NCBI RefSeq assembly: GCF_963422545.1
Contig: NZ_OY730251.1
Coordinates: forward strand, 124,001 to 188,000
Source: an uncultured Flavobacterium sp.
GTDB taxonomy: Bacteria > Bacteroidota > Bacteroidia > Flavobacteriales > Flavobacteriaceae
Length of the DNA stretch: 64,000 bases
Direction of reading: 5' to 3'
The position numbers and the translations under genes were made by a program. The first letter of the stretch is position 1. Every line of letters begins with the position of its first letter. Shown here in pieces: positions 52,908-61,140 of the stretch. The notes beneath the pieces are model-generated. The model was not told the origin of the DNA. It searched no databases and saw only the letters and a program-made list of their open reading frames with translations.

Positions 52908-52952
52908 CTAAAGGTATTTTTTTTCTTTGAATAAAGTATGAAATACCTTTAG
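52908..52952. promoter_or_regulatory. 12-bp perfect inverted repeat upstream of the 143-aa gene
   Basis: CTAAAGGTATTT (52908-52919) and AAATACCTTTAG (52941-52952) are separated by 21 bases, 39 bp before the start codon at 52868. No T-run follows on the minus strand, so a regulator-binding site is more likely than a terminator. It could be the target of the local LytTR protein or an RNA hairpin. Confidence 0.45.
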
Positions 52953-53050
52953 TTTTTATTAATTAACTCTAATTGTACTAACTATTTAGCTATATCTCCT
53001 TTGGAATTTAGATCGTTTTATTGCTTAAGTCCTCAAAACACACACACATT

Positions 53051-54841
53051 TTACTTGACGGTGATAGTTTTTGAAACGTAAACTGGTTGTCCGCTTTCAG
53101 TAAAACCTTCCAGAACAACTTCAAAATTTCCTTTTAGATCTGAAGTGTAAAAAGGTATGTTATCTTCTTTTTGATCTAATTTCACATTTGGTTTCCATAA
53201 CAATTGATATCTGTAATCTGGAATTCTTTGCAGATTGTTTCCCGCAGTATAATCTGGATTATTATATACTTTCTCAGGATTTGGTCTCTGAATTTCCATT
53301 GTTTTTAGATATTTTTTGGCATAATTAGTCGCAAAATCACTGTTTTTGGTTTCAAAACTAATCATTCCGCCATATAAGTTCGGGCCATAAACATACGGTT
53401 CGTTGATAAGGCTAACTTTATCGACATTCCCCATATTATAATCAAAAAGGTCACTTGGATCTTGAATTAAAAGTCCGTCAACAAGAACTAAAGGTTTGCC
53501 GTACATTTCGAGATCTTTGTGGTCGTTTCGAACGCGTAATTGATACTTACCATTTTCTTTACGGTAATAAAGTTCAATTATAACTTCTACAATATTCTCT
53601 TTTAGTGTTGGAAAACGCGTGTAATCATCAAGAACATACGCTTTTTCGATAGTATTAAAAAACGGACTTATTACGGCTTCGGTTACTAAACTGTCTTTCT
53701 TGATTTGATAATAAGCATTTTGAATCTGGCTTGCTGTAGATCGCTCTTCAATATCTTTTTTAAGATCAGGCGTCAAATTAAGTTTTGACGTAAACTGCAA
53801 TGACGAAGTATCGAATTTTGGGAATGCATCAAAAACTATAGAATAATCGGCACTTTTATCGTCCAGCACTTGTACTATTGCATTAGAGAAATTAGGAAAT
53901 TTATCCAATAAAAAGGCGAATTTTCCCTGAGCATTTGTTTTGACTATTTTTAACACAAACTCTTTTCCTGGTAAAGAAAGCGAGAGTGATTTGTCATTTA
54001 CAGGAAGATTGCTTTTAGACACAATTGTTCCGGTAATTAATTCTGATCTCAATTCAGGTGTATAAGTAAAGTACGTTGTATTATAATCAGTATAATTATT
54101 AGCAGTTTTTTTTGCAAATTCTTGAGGGCTTAATTGTTTTAAAGTCGGGATTTGATCTGTTTTTCTAATCGAAATCGAGTAGGTTCCTTTTTCAATAGCT
54201 CCTGTAACCGATTTTATTTTTAGGTTCGCTTTTTCTCTAGTGTAATAACTGTCTTTATCAAATTCAAAATCAACTCTTTTTTCATTGCTTGGACTTGAAG
54301 ATTCTGGACTTTGAGCAGTCGAAATGGTGCTTTTTGCAGCGAGGTCAAAAGTTATATTCTCATTAGGTTCCTGAGTTTGGAATGGATTAATGATGAAAAT
54401 ATCTATTTCATTCGTTTGCGATTTAGGATTGTTAAGCATCCATTTTGTGTAAGCAATTACTTTATAGTTACCCGTTTTTAGAGTAGTAGGTATAAAGTAT
54501 TCGCCGGCTCCGATTCCTTTTTCAAGGTAAACTTTGTTTTTTTGAAGCGAACTTTTATCATGATCAACCAGTTCGATATAAGCTATTTTACTGATGTGAC
54601 TTGGGGTATTATTAATTGGATTTAAGCAAAACAATTTATAATACAAAGTTTCTCCCGTTAAGAAAGTTGTTGTATTTGAATGAAGAAAAATAGTTTCCTG
54701 CATTGAGATGTTTAGGTTCTTGTTTTGCGTGCTGTTTTGAGCACAAACAAAAAAACTGTTTGTCAACAAAAGAGTTAAAACTAAGAATTGTTTGATTCGA
54801 ACCAAAATATTTGCCTGATTGTATATTGAAAATTGTTTCAT
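53051..54841 (-). CDS. MG2-like/TonB-plug-like surface protein
   Basis: 596 aa with a signal peptide (ending about residue 35, FFVCAQ). The N-terminal third resembles macroglobulin MG2-type domains (FLTGETLYYKLFCLNP, AGEYFIPTTLKTGNYKVIAY). A carboxypeptidase-like beta domain is near 255-325. The C-terminal part has a plug-like stretch (KPLVLVDGLLIQDPSDLFDY, GPNLYGGMISFET). There is no beta-barrel, so it is not a receptor itself. It is last in a run with a TonB-dependent receptor and two DUF4249 lipoproteins (15-bp gap). It probably works at the outer membrane with them. Confidence 0.8.
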   Translation of the reverse strand: MKQFSIYNQANILVRIKQFLVLTLLLTNSFFVCAQNSTQNKNLNISMQETIFLHSNTTTFLTGETLYYKLFCLNPINNTPSHISKIAYIELVDHDKSSLQKNKVYLEKGIGAGEYFIPTTLKTGNYKVIAYTKWMLNNPKSQTNEIDIFIINPFQTQEPNENITFDLAAKSTISTAQSPESSSPSNEKRVDFEFDKDSYYTREKANLKIKSVTGAIEKGTYSISIRKTDQIPTLKQLSPQEFAKKTANNYTDYNTTYFTYTPELRSELITGTIVSKSNLPVNDKSLSLSLPGKEFVLKIVKTNAQGKFAFLLDKFPNFSNAIVQVLDDKSADYSIVFDAFPKFDTSSLQFTSKLNLTPDLKKDIEERSTASQIQNAYYQIKKDSLVTEAVISPFFNTIEKAYVLDDYTRFPTLKENIVEVIIELYYRKENGKYQLRVRNDHKDLEMYGKPLVLVDGLLIQDPSDLFDYNMGNVDKVSLINEPYVYGPNLYGGMISFETKNSDFATNYAKKYLKTMEIQRPNPEKVYNNPDYTAGNNLQRIPDYRYQLLWKPNVKLDQKEDNIPFYTSDLKGNFEVVLEGFTESGQPVYVSKTITVK

Positions 54842-54856
54842 AAATTTTAAAAAGTA

Positions 54857-56086
54857 TTAATCTATCCAGAAAGGAGGAACGATATTAGATGAAAAAGTAG
54901 TACAATCTCCACACGGAGCTTTTACCATAGAATAAACTGTAAAGCCATTATATGAAACAAGTGATGCTGCTTTTGTGCGGATAAGAGAACGTAGTACTTG
55001 TCTTCTGCAAGGAAGATCTCCGGGACAATCGTCATAAGCTTCAATATGACAATCACTTTCATAGTAAGGTGGAAGCGGTTCGTTAGGAAATAAATCACTA
55101 TAATTGAAGTAAATTCTTTCTGAAGAGACAGAAGATACTTCAAAAAAGCCAATCACTTTTTCGCCAGGATTTTCTACGGATTTTATATTGCCATAAAAGA
55201 ATCCGGGTTGTTTGGGTGAAAGTATGCTTCCCGATGTCGACAAGTCTCTTAATGTTTTATAATAAGTATATGCAGCTAAATTTTGAACATACTGTTTTAC
55301 AAAAATGCTATAACGATGTGATATGATATAGTTTTGGTTACTAATAAATCGTACCGGAAAGTGCACACGATCTTCACTACTGCTATTAGTATTGTTTAGA
55401 ATAATAGCTTCAGATTTTTTAGTAGAAAAACAGGTTTTGTTTTGAACTGTTCTAAGGGATACTAATATGCCTTCCATTGCTGGCGACCCAGGTATATCAT
55501 GGGCTGGATCTGGTGGAATTGCCGGAAATATTTTAAGACTTGTCTCAAGCGGAGCCCAAAGAGGTGCTACTATTTTATAAGTTTCACTATACTCATATCT
55601 ATAATATTTTGAAGTATTTGTTGGGTCATAACTATTTACATTTATTTGAACGCCATGCTGTCCTGAAACATTTTCAACTGTTGCCGTTATATTATCAATC
55701 TTAGTTTCTGTAGTTAAAGTTTGCTCATCCGAAATATAGTTTTTGCCTGTTTTGGTTTTGATTTTTAACTGATACTTTCTTCCAGGCTCTGCTCTAAATT
55801 GAGTAAGAGAAGCATAAACGGTATCTTTTTGTTCAAATTGATACTCATTTCCTTGATCATCGGTAACAAAAACGTTGGCGCCGGTTTCAAATTTAGGTCC
55901 CGTTTCGTCGAGTTGGTAAACTTGAGAAACTCTTATCGTTTGATTTTTTATTTCATTTGTAATTGTCCCTTCGACAACAAGAGCGCTTTCAAAATCATTG
56001 TTTTTAAAAGCGTACTGTTCTGTACAGCCCGTTATGGCAAGAGCGAGAAAAATGAAAATTAAGATTTTATATTTGAAATGTTTCAT
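54857..56086 (-). CDS. DUF4249 lipoprotein, copy 2
   Basis: 409 aa, lipidated at about Cys21 (ALAITGC). DUF4249 domain over the rest: TNEIKNQTIRVSQVYQLDET, ANVFVTDDQGNEYQFEQKD and the C-terminal CGDCTTFSSNIVPPFWID. It is a close paralogue of the gene upstream (15-bp gap). Differences concentrate in two patches, about 188-225 and 345-390, while the flanks are nearly identical. DUF4249 proteins are encoded next to TonB receptors in Bacteroidota and may act as surface partners; exact role unknown. Confidence 0.9.
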   Translation of the reverse strand: MKHFKYKILIFIFLALAITGCTEQYAFKNNDFESALVVEGTITNEIKNQTIRVSQVYQLDETGPKFETGANVFVTDDQGNEYQFEQKDTVYASLTQFRAEPGRKYQLKIKTKTGKNYISDEQTLTTETKIDNITATVENVSGQHGVQINVNSYDPTNTSKYYRYEYSETYKIVAPLWAPLETSLKIFPAIPPDPAHDIPGSPAMEGILVSLRTVQNKTCFSTKKSEAIILNNTNSSSEDRVHFPVRFISNQNYIISHRYSIFVKQYVQNLAAYTYYKTLRDLSTSGSILSPKQPGFFYGNIKSVENPGEKVIGFFEVSSVSSERIYFNYSDLFPNEPLPPYYESDCHIEAYDDCPGDLPCRRQVLRSLIRTKAASLVSYNGFTVYSMVKAPCGDCTTFSSNIVPPFWID

Positions 56087-56101
56087 GAATTTTAAAAGGA
56101 A

Positions 56102-57331
56102 TTAATCTACCCAGAAAGGAGGGACTATATTAGACGAAAAAGTAGTACAATCTCCGCATGCGCCTTTTACTAAGAAAAAATCGGACAAGTAATTCCATGA
56201 CGACATTACGCTGGATCTTGTACGAAGCAGCGAACGTAGTGCGGCTCCTCTACATGGAAGAAGACCATCGCAATTCAGAAACATTTCTGGCTCACAGTTC
56301 GTTTCGTAATAAGGAGGAAGAGGTTCTTTTGGGAATAAATCTGTATAATTAAAGTAAATTCTTTCTGAAGAGACAGAAGAAACTTCAAAAAAACCAATTA
56401 CTTTTTCAGTAGGATTTTCTACTGATTTTATGTTTCCGTAAAAGAATCCGGGTTGTTTAGGCGAAAGTATATTTCCGGATGATGATAAATCTCTTAATGT
56501 TTTATAATAAGTATGAGCGGCTAAATTTTGAACATATTGCTTTACAAAAATGCTATAACGATGTGATATAATATAGTTTTGATCGCTAATAAAACGTACC
56601 GGAAAGTGCACGCGATCTTCACTAAGACTATTGGTATTGTTTAGGATAATAGCTTCAGATTTTTTAGTAGAAAAACAAGTTTTGGCTTCAGTTGTTCTTG
56701 GAGTTACCCTAATATCTTCTGATGCCGGAGTGGCTGGAATATCATTTTTAGGATCCCCCGGATTGGCCGGAATTGTATATACGTTAGCCTCCAGGAAATA
56801 CCACTGAGGTGCTATAATTTTATACGTTTCAGCATACTCATATCTGTAATATTTCGAAGTATTTGTTGGGTCATAACTATTTACATTTATCTGAACTCCG
56901 CGTTGTCCTAAAACATTCTCAACAGTTGCCGTAACATTGTCGATCTTAGTTTCGGTAGTTAAAGTCTGTTCATCAGAAGTATAGTTTTTGCCTCCTTTTG
57001 TTCTAATCTTTAATTGATATTTTCTTCCAGGCTCAGCTTTAAATTGAGTGAGAGAAACATATACAGTATCTTTTTGTTCAAATTGATATTCATTTCCTTG
57101 ATCATCACGAATAAAAACATTTGCGCCAGTTTCAAGTCTTGGCCCTGTTTCTTCTAATTGATATACCTGAGAAAGTCGAATAATTTGGTTCTTAAATTCA
57201 TTTGTTATCGTTCCTTCAACAACAAGTGCACTTTCAAAATCAGTGTTTTTAAAAGCGTATTGTTCTGTACAGCCGGTTATAGCAAGTGCCAGAAGAAGAA
57301 AAATTGAGATTTTATATTTAAAATATTCCAT
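56102..57331 (-). CDS. DUF4249 lipoprotein, copy 1
   Basis: 409 aa with lipobox ALAITGC (about Cys20). It has the same length and architecture as copy 2, including the terminal CGDCTTFSSNIVPPFWVD. Variable patches here read WYFLEANVYTIPANPGDPKN and, near the end, a different Cys-containing loop (NCEPEMFLNCDGLLPCRG). It begins 3 bp after the TonB-dependent receptor stop, so the two are translated together. Confidence 0.9.
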   Translation of the reverse strand: MEYFKYKISIFLLLALAITGCTEQYAFKNTDFESALVVEGTITNEFKNQIIRLSQVYQLEETGPRLETGANVFIRDDQGNEYQFEQKDTVYVSLTQFKAEPGRKYQLKIRTKGGKNYTSDEQTLTTETKIDNVTATVENVLGQRGVQINVNSYDPTNTSKYYRYEYAETYKIIAPQWYFLEANVYTIPANPGDPKNDIPATPASEDIRVTPRTTEAKTCFSTKKSEAIILNNTNSLSEDRVHFPVRFISDQNYIISHRYSIFVKQYVQNLAAHTYYKTLRDLSSSGNILSPKQPGFFYGNIKSVENPTEKVIGFFEVSSVSSERIYFNYTDLFPKEPLPPYYETNCEPEMFLNCDGLLPCRGAALRSLLRTRSSVMSSWNYLSDFFLVKGACGDCTTFSSNIVPPFWVD

Positions 57332-57334
57332 AAC

Positions 57335-60118
57335 TTAAAACTTGAAATTATAGGTAATACTTGGAATAGGAATCGAAAATATAGAAGTCTTATAGGCTTT
57401 TATTTGTCCTTTGTCTGTTACAAAAAACACAGAGTAAGGATTGTTTCTTCCTAAAACATTATAAACTGAAATGTTCCAAAAGCTATGCGCTAATTTTTTT
57501 ATCTTATGATTTCCTTCAATATTAAAACCAATATCTAGTCTGAAATAATCCGGAATTCTAAATTTATTACGATCACTATAAACAGTGTATTTTGCATTTC
57601 CGTAATCATAAGTTCCAATTGGGTACGTTATTGGTCGTCCTGTTTGGTATATAAAATTACTTGAAAAACTATAACGTTTTGTAATCCTGTAGTTTAATAC
57701 TGCACTAAAATCATGTGGTTTGTCAAAATTAGAAGCAAAATATTTTCCGTCGTTTACTTTTTCTTCGTTAAACTGACTGTTTAATTTTATTAATGATCTT
57801 GAGTATGTATATCCCAACCATCCGTTAAGTCTGCCAACTTGTTTTTTTAGTAATACTTCAATACCATAAGCTTTTCCGTCTCCTTGTAAAAGCTCGGTTT
57901 CGATATTTTGGTTTAGTAGTAAGTCAGCACCAACTTTATAATCAAGAATGTTTTTTGATTTTTTATAATATCCTTCTAAACTAAGCTCTAATTCGTCATT
58001 TTTTAAATTCTTATAAAATCCAAGAGAAACTTGTTGTGCGCTTTCTGGTTTTACATTCAAATCAGAAAGTTTCCAGATATCCGTTGGAGATTGCGTTGTA
58101 TTATTTGATAACAAATGGATATATTGATAAGTTTTATCGTAACTGGCACGAACAGAAAAATCATCAGTGATAAAATATCTGGCAGCAATTCTAGGTTCTA
58201 ATCCGCCATATCGTTTTATTACTTCATTGTTTTTATACGTTTTAGTTTCAACAACAGTAGCGTCACTGATAGGAAGATTGTCTTGATACACTCTTTGGGT
58301 AGATGGTCCCAATGATGCAAATGAAGAATACCTTAAACCAAAATCAAGTAAAAATTTGTCATTAATTTTATAATTATCACCAATGTAAGCTGCAGATTCT
58401 AAACCTCGCTCTTTTTCTATTTCAATAGGAATTAAAGTAGATTTAGGATTTTCCGGTCTAAGATACCCAGGATTAATACCATATAATTTACTAGATAAAC
58501 CGTAGCTAAATTTATGCTTTTCATTATATAAATAAATCATTTTTAGCTGCCCCTGAGTCTCATTAATTTTATATCCAAAATCAAATGAATTTATTCCGGA
58601 AGACTGATAATCAATGTTGAATTTGTATTCGCTATTGGTGAAGAGTAATGAACCTTTATTCTTTTCGTTAAAAGTATGATTCCATTTTATTGTAGCTAAT
58701 CTGTTGCTGTACTTATACAATGAATCAGATGAAACACTAAATTTATCATGACTATAATATAATGTAGATTCAATATCGTTATTAGCATTTATTTTGTGAT
58801 TGTACTTTAAAATAAGATCATAAAATGAAGCTTGGCTATTTTTTAACTTCTCATCGTCCAGGCTTTTTAAAATCCAATCAGAGTAACTGGCTCTTCCTCC
58901 AACAACTAAACTTGATTTCCCTTTAACTATTGGAGTCGAAATCATCAGGTTGCTTGTTGCAGGTCCAATTCCTCCTTCGCCTTCAAATTTGTTGAAATTT
59001 CCTGTTTTAGAAGTAATGTCAAAAACAGAAGATAGTCTTCCTCCAAATTCCGCAGGAATACTTCCTTTATAAATGTCAACTTTTTTTGTAGTATAAGGAT
59101 TTAAAGCTGTAAAAAAACCAAAAAAGTGATTTGGATTATACAAAACAGCATTGTCTAGTAAAAATAAATTCTGATCTTCTTTACCACCTCTAACATTGTA
59201 TCCTGCTGAACCTTCTCCAGCCGTTTTTATTCCAGGTAATGTTAAGGCAACTTTTAAGATATCACGTTCACCTAATACTAAAGGGACGTTTTTAATTCCT
59301 TCAGAATCAATAGTTGTTACTCCGGTAATTGCTGCTTTTGCATTCTTGCTCTTATTTGTTTTTACTAAAACTTCATCAAGTTGGTTAATATTATCTACGA
59401 CGTTAAAGTTTAAAGTACCATCATTATATACCATAATGTTTTTGGTTACTTTATCGTATGAAAAAGTTTCGGTTTCAACCGTACTCATACCCGCAGGCAC
59501 TTGTAATTTATAAAATCCGGTTTTATCGGTAGTTGCAGTAAATTCAGTATTCGGAATTTTTATCAAAACGTTTGCAACGCCATGTCTGTTTTTTCCACCT
59601 CTGACAAAACCTGAGAGCGTATAGGTTTTCTTTTTTTGATTTTTCACTTCTTTACCAATAAGAACAACATCTCTCATGTTTTTATTAGGATTTCTGGAGT
59701 TTGTCCTTTTTATGGAGTCATATTGCTGATAAAAAACAGGAGCTACCATTTCTCCGTTTTCGTTTTTTTCTAAAGGAACGCCAAAATAGTCATCAGGCAG
59801 TTGATTGTATATAATGCTATTATTGGTTAGTATGATTTTATTATCAGCAATAAAAAAATTAAAGCTGGTGTTCTGAAAAACATCTTCAAGAACTTCACCA
59901 ATGCGAACTTCTTTAAATTGTTTTGATATAGTAGTACTGTCGGTTGCTAACCATTTTTCATCAAAATAGAATTTATAATAAGAAGCTTGTTCTATATTTT
60001 GAATAGCAGTTTTAAGATTTGCATTTTTAAATTCTACCGAAACTTTGTCGCTGATTACCTGAGAGTATATAATGTGCTGAAAGGCTAGTAATAATATTAA
60101 GAGAGTAATTTTTTTCAT
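57335..60118 (-). CDS. TonB-dependent receptor with N-terminal STN domain
   Basis: 927-aa outer-membrane receptor. Order: signal peptide (1-19), STN domain (about 22-98, VSVEFKNANLKTAIQNIEQA), linker, carboxypeptidase-like domain (about 165-250), plug (about 260-370, NVRGGKEDQNLFLLDNAVLY and PAEFGGRLSSVFDITSK), then the beta-barrel ending IPSITYNFKF. STN domains can signal to anti-sigma factors, but no FecR/ECF pair is seen nearby; in Bacteroidota STN also occurs in plain transporters. It is followed by two DUF4249 genes. Ligand unknown; the linked peptide genes make a peptide cargo worth testing. Confidence 0.92.
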   Translation of the reverse strand: MKKITLLILLLAFQHIIYSQVISDKVSVEFKNANLKTAIQNIEQASYYKFYFDEKWLATDSTTISKQFKEVRIGEVLEDVFQNTSFNFFIADNKIILTNNSIIYNQLPDDYFGVPLEKNENGEMVAPVFYQQYDSIKRTNSRNPNKNMRDVVLIGKEVKNQKKKTYTLSGFVRGGKNRHGVANVLIKIPNTEFTATTDKTGFYKLQVPAGMSTVETETFSYDKVTKNIMVYNDGTLNFNVVDNINQLDEVLVKTNKSKNAKAAITGVTTIDSEGIKNVPLVLGERDILKVALTLPGIKTAGEGSAGYNVRGGKEDQNLFLLDNAVLYNPNHFFGFFTALNPYTTKKVDIYKGSIPAEFGGRLSSVFDITSKTGNFNKFEGEGGIGPATSNLMISTPIVKGKSSLVVGGRASYSDWILKSLDDEKLKNSQASFYDLILKYNHKINANNDIESTLYYSHDKFSVSSDSLYKYSNRLATIKWNHTFNEKNKGSLLFTNSEYKFNIDYQSSGINSFDFGYKINETQGQLKMIYLYNEKHKFSYGLSSKLYGINPGYLRPENPKSTLIPIEIEKERGLESAAYIGDNYKINDKFLLDFGLRYSSFASLGPSTQRVYQDNLPISDATVVETKTYKNNEVIKRYGGLEPRIAARYFITDDFSVRASYDKTYQYIHLLSNNTTQSPTDIWKLSDLNVKPESAQQVSLGFYKNLKNDELELSLEGYYKKSKNILDYKVGADLLLNQNIETELLQGDGKAYGIEVLLKKQVGRLNGWLGYTYSRSLIKLNSQFNEEKVNDGKYFASNFDKPHDFSAVLNYRITKRYSFSSNFIYQTGRPITYPIGTYDYGNAKYTVYSDRNKFRIPDYFRLDIGFNIEGNHKIKKLAHSFWNISVYNVLGRNNPYSVFFVTDKGQIKAYKTSIFSIPIPSITYNFKF

Positions 60119-60862
60119 TTAATTAGAACTTTTTTTTAGAAGACCATTAATTTGTTTCGTCAGATTTTCCATGAATAGGTTTTTGTCTGATCGTTCTAAC
60201 TTTTTATTACTTCCGTAATAATCGTTAATTTCTTTTTTAATTGATGGAAAGATCTTTTTTACATCTTTTTCTGATTGAACCTTGTAAAAAAAGTTGTTGT
60301 ATTTTAGGATAAAATCGATGTTGTAGATAAAATTATAGTATACACCATCTGATTGGAATATTTTGATTTTTTCTTTTCGGTGTTTAATGTAAAGAGAAAC
60401 ATCGCTTCCGGAATAAGATTCCTCATATATACCGTTTATGAGGTTAGGGAATTTGATGGACTCTGATTTTAAGTTGGCAAATTTTTTATTCTTAAAACTG
60501 AAAAAATCAACTTTGTCTTTTATAAGTGTGATAGGGAGGTTCTCTGACTCCCCATTTTGCTTGTATATAATCTGATCATCATAAATATCGTATTTGAGAT
60601 TGACATTTGTATAGATTTCGCCTTCAAAGCTTAGATTACCAATATTGAACTCATCAACATAGTATCTGTTTTTGTTTGGCATTGGCCGGAAGGGCTCACT
60701 ATGAACAACTCCATTATTAATATTGAGATTGTCTTTTCCTACAGTACTGTCGAAGTAATCGTAGAGTGAGGATTTTTCATTAGTTTGGGAATGTAAATAT
60801 GAAATGTTTAAGAGCGAACTAAATATCAAAAGATAAATAGTTTTTTTTTGATAATTTTTCAA
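60119..60862 (-). CDS. secreted protein of unknown function heading the receptor operon
   Basis: 247 aa with a signal peptide (ending about residue 26, SYLHSQ). No recognised domain. The body is mainly beta and charged (FNIGNLSFEGEIYTNVNLKY, SDVSLYIKHRKEKIKIF), and the C-terminus is a Lys-rich helical region. Its stop codon directly abuts the ATG of the TonB-dependent receptor, which implies co-translation and a shared task. Confidence 0.8.
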   Translation of the reverse strand: MKNYQKKTIYLLIFSSLLNISYLHSQTNEKSSLYDYFDSTVGKDNLNINNGVVHSEPFRPMPNKNRYYVDEFNIGNLSFEGEIYTNVNLKYDIYDDQIIYKQNGESENLPITLIKDKVDFFSFKNKKFANLKSESIKFPNLINGIYEESYSGSDVSLYIKHRKEKIKIFQSDGVYYNFIYNIDFILKYNNFFYKVQSEKDVKKIFPSIKKEINDYYGSNKKLERSDKNLFMENLTKQINGLLKKSSN

Positions 60863-61070
60863 AGGATTCGTGGTTTTATGTTTTTGATTTGATGAATTTC
60901 AAAAGTATTAAAAAAAGATCTCACAAAACATTGAACAAATGTTAAAATGTAATAAAAATTCTATATTTTTTTACGGGAAACCTCATTTTGTTTAAATAAT
61001 GGGTATTTTTTTTAAACAAATGCTTTGAAAAATTAAAAATGCACTAGTTTTTTTGAAGAAACGCTAAAAA
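60863..61070. other. gene-free spacer between the receptor operon and pnp
   Basis: No gene visible. It contains an AACATT/AATGTT inverted pair (around 60927-60945) and a perfect 10-bp inverted repeat TTTGTTTAAA / TTTAAACAAA (60987-60996 and 61011-61020). Either could be part of the operon's control region. Confidence 0.5.
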
Positions 61071-61073
61071 CGA

Positions 61074-61107
61074 AAAGCCCCAATTCAAACAAATGAATTG
61101 GGGCTTT
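61074..61107 (-). terminator. intrinsic terminator after pnp
   Basis: AAAGCCCCAATTCA (61074-61087) pairs perfectly with 61094-61107 around a 6-base loop. On the minus strand a T-rich stretch follows. Confidence 0.88.
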
Positions 61108-61140
61108 CTATGAATAAACCTTTAGTAAACTAAGATCTGA

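Noticed and set aside
57335..60118. FecA-type signalling receptor with ECF sigma/anti-sigma partners
   Set aside because: An STN domain is present, but no fecI/fecR-like genes are found in the window.
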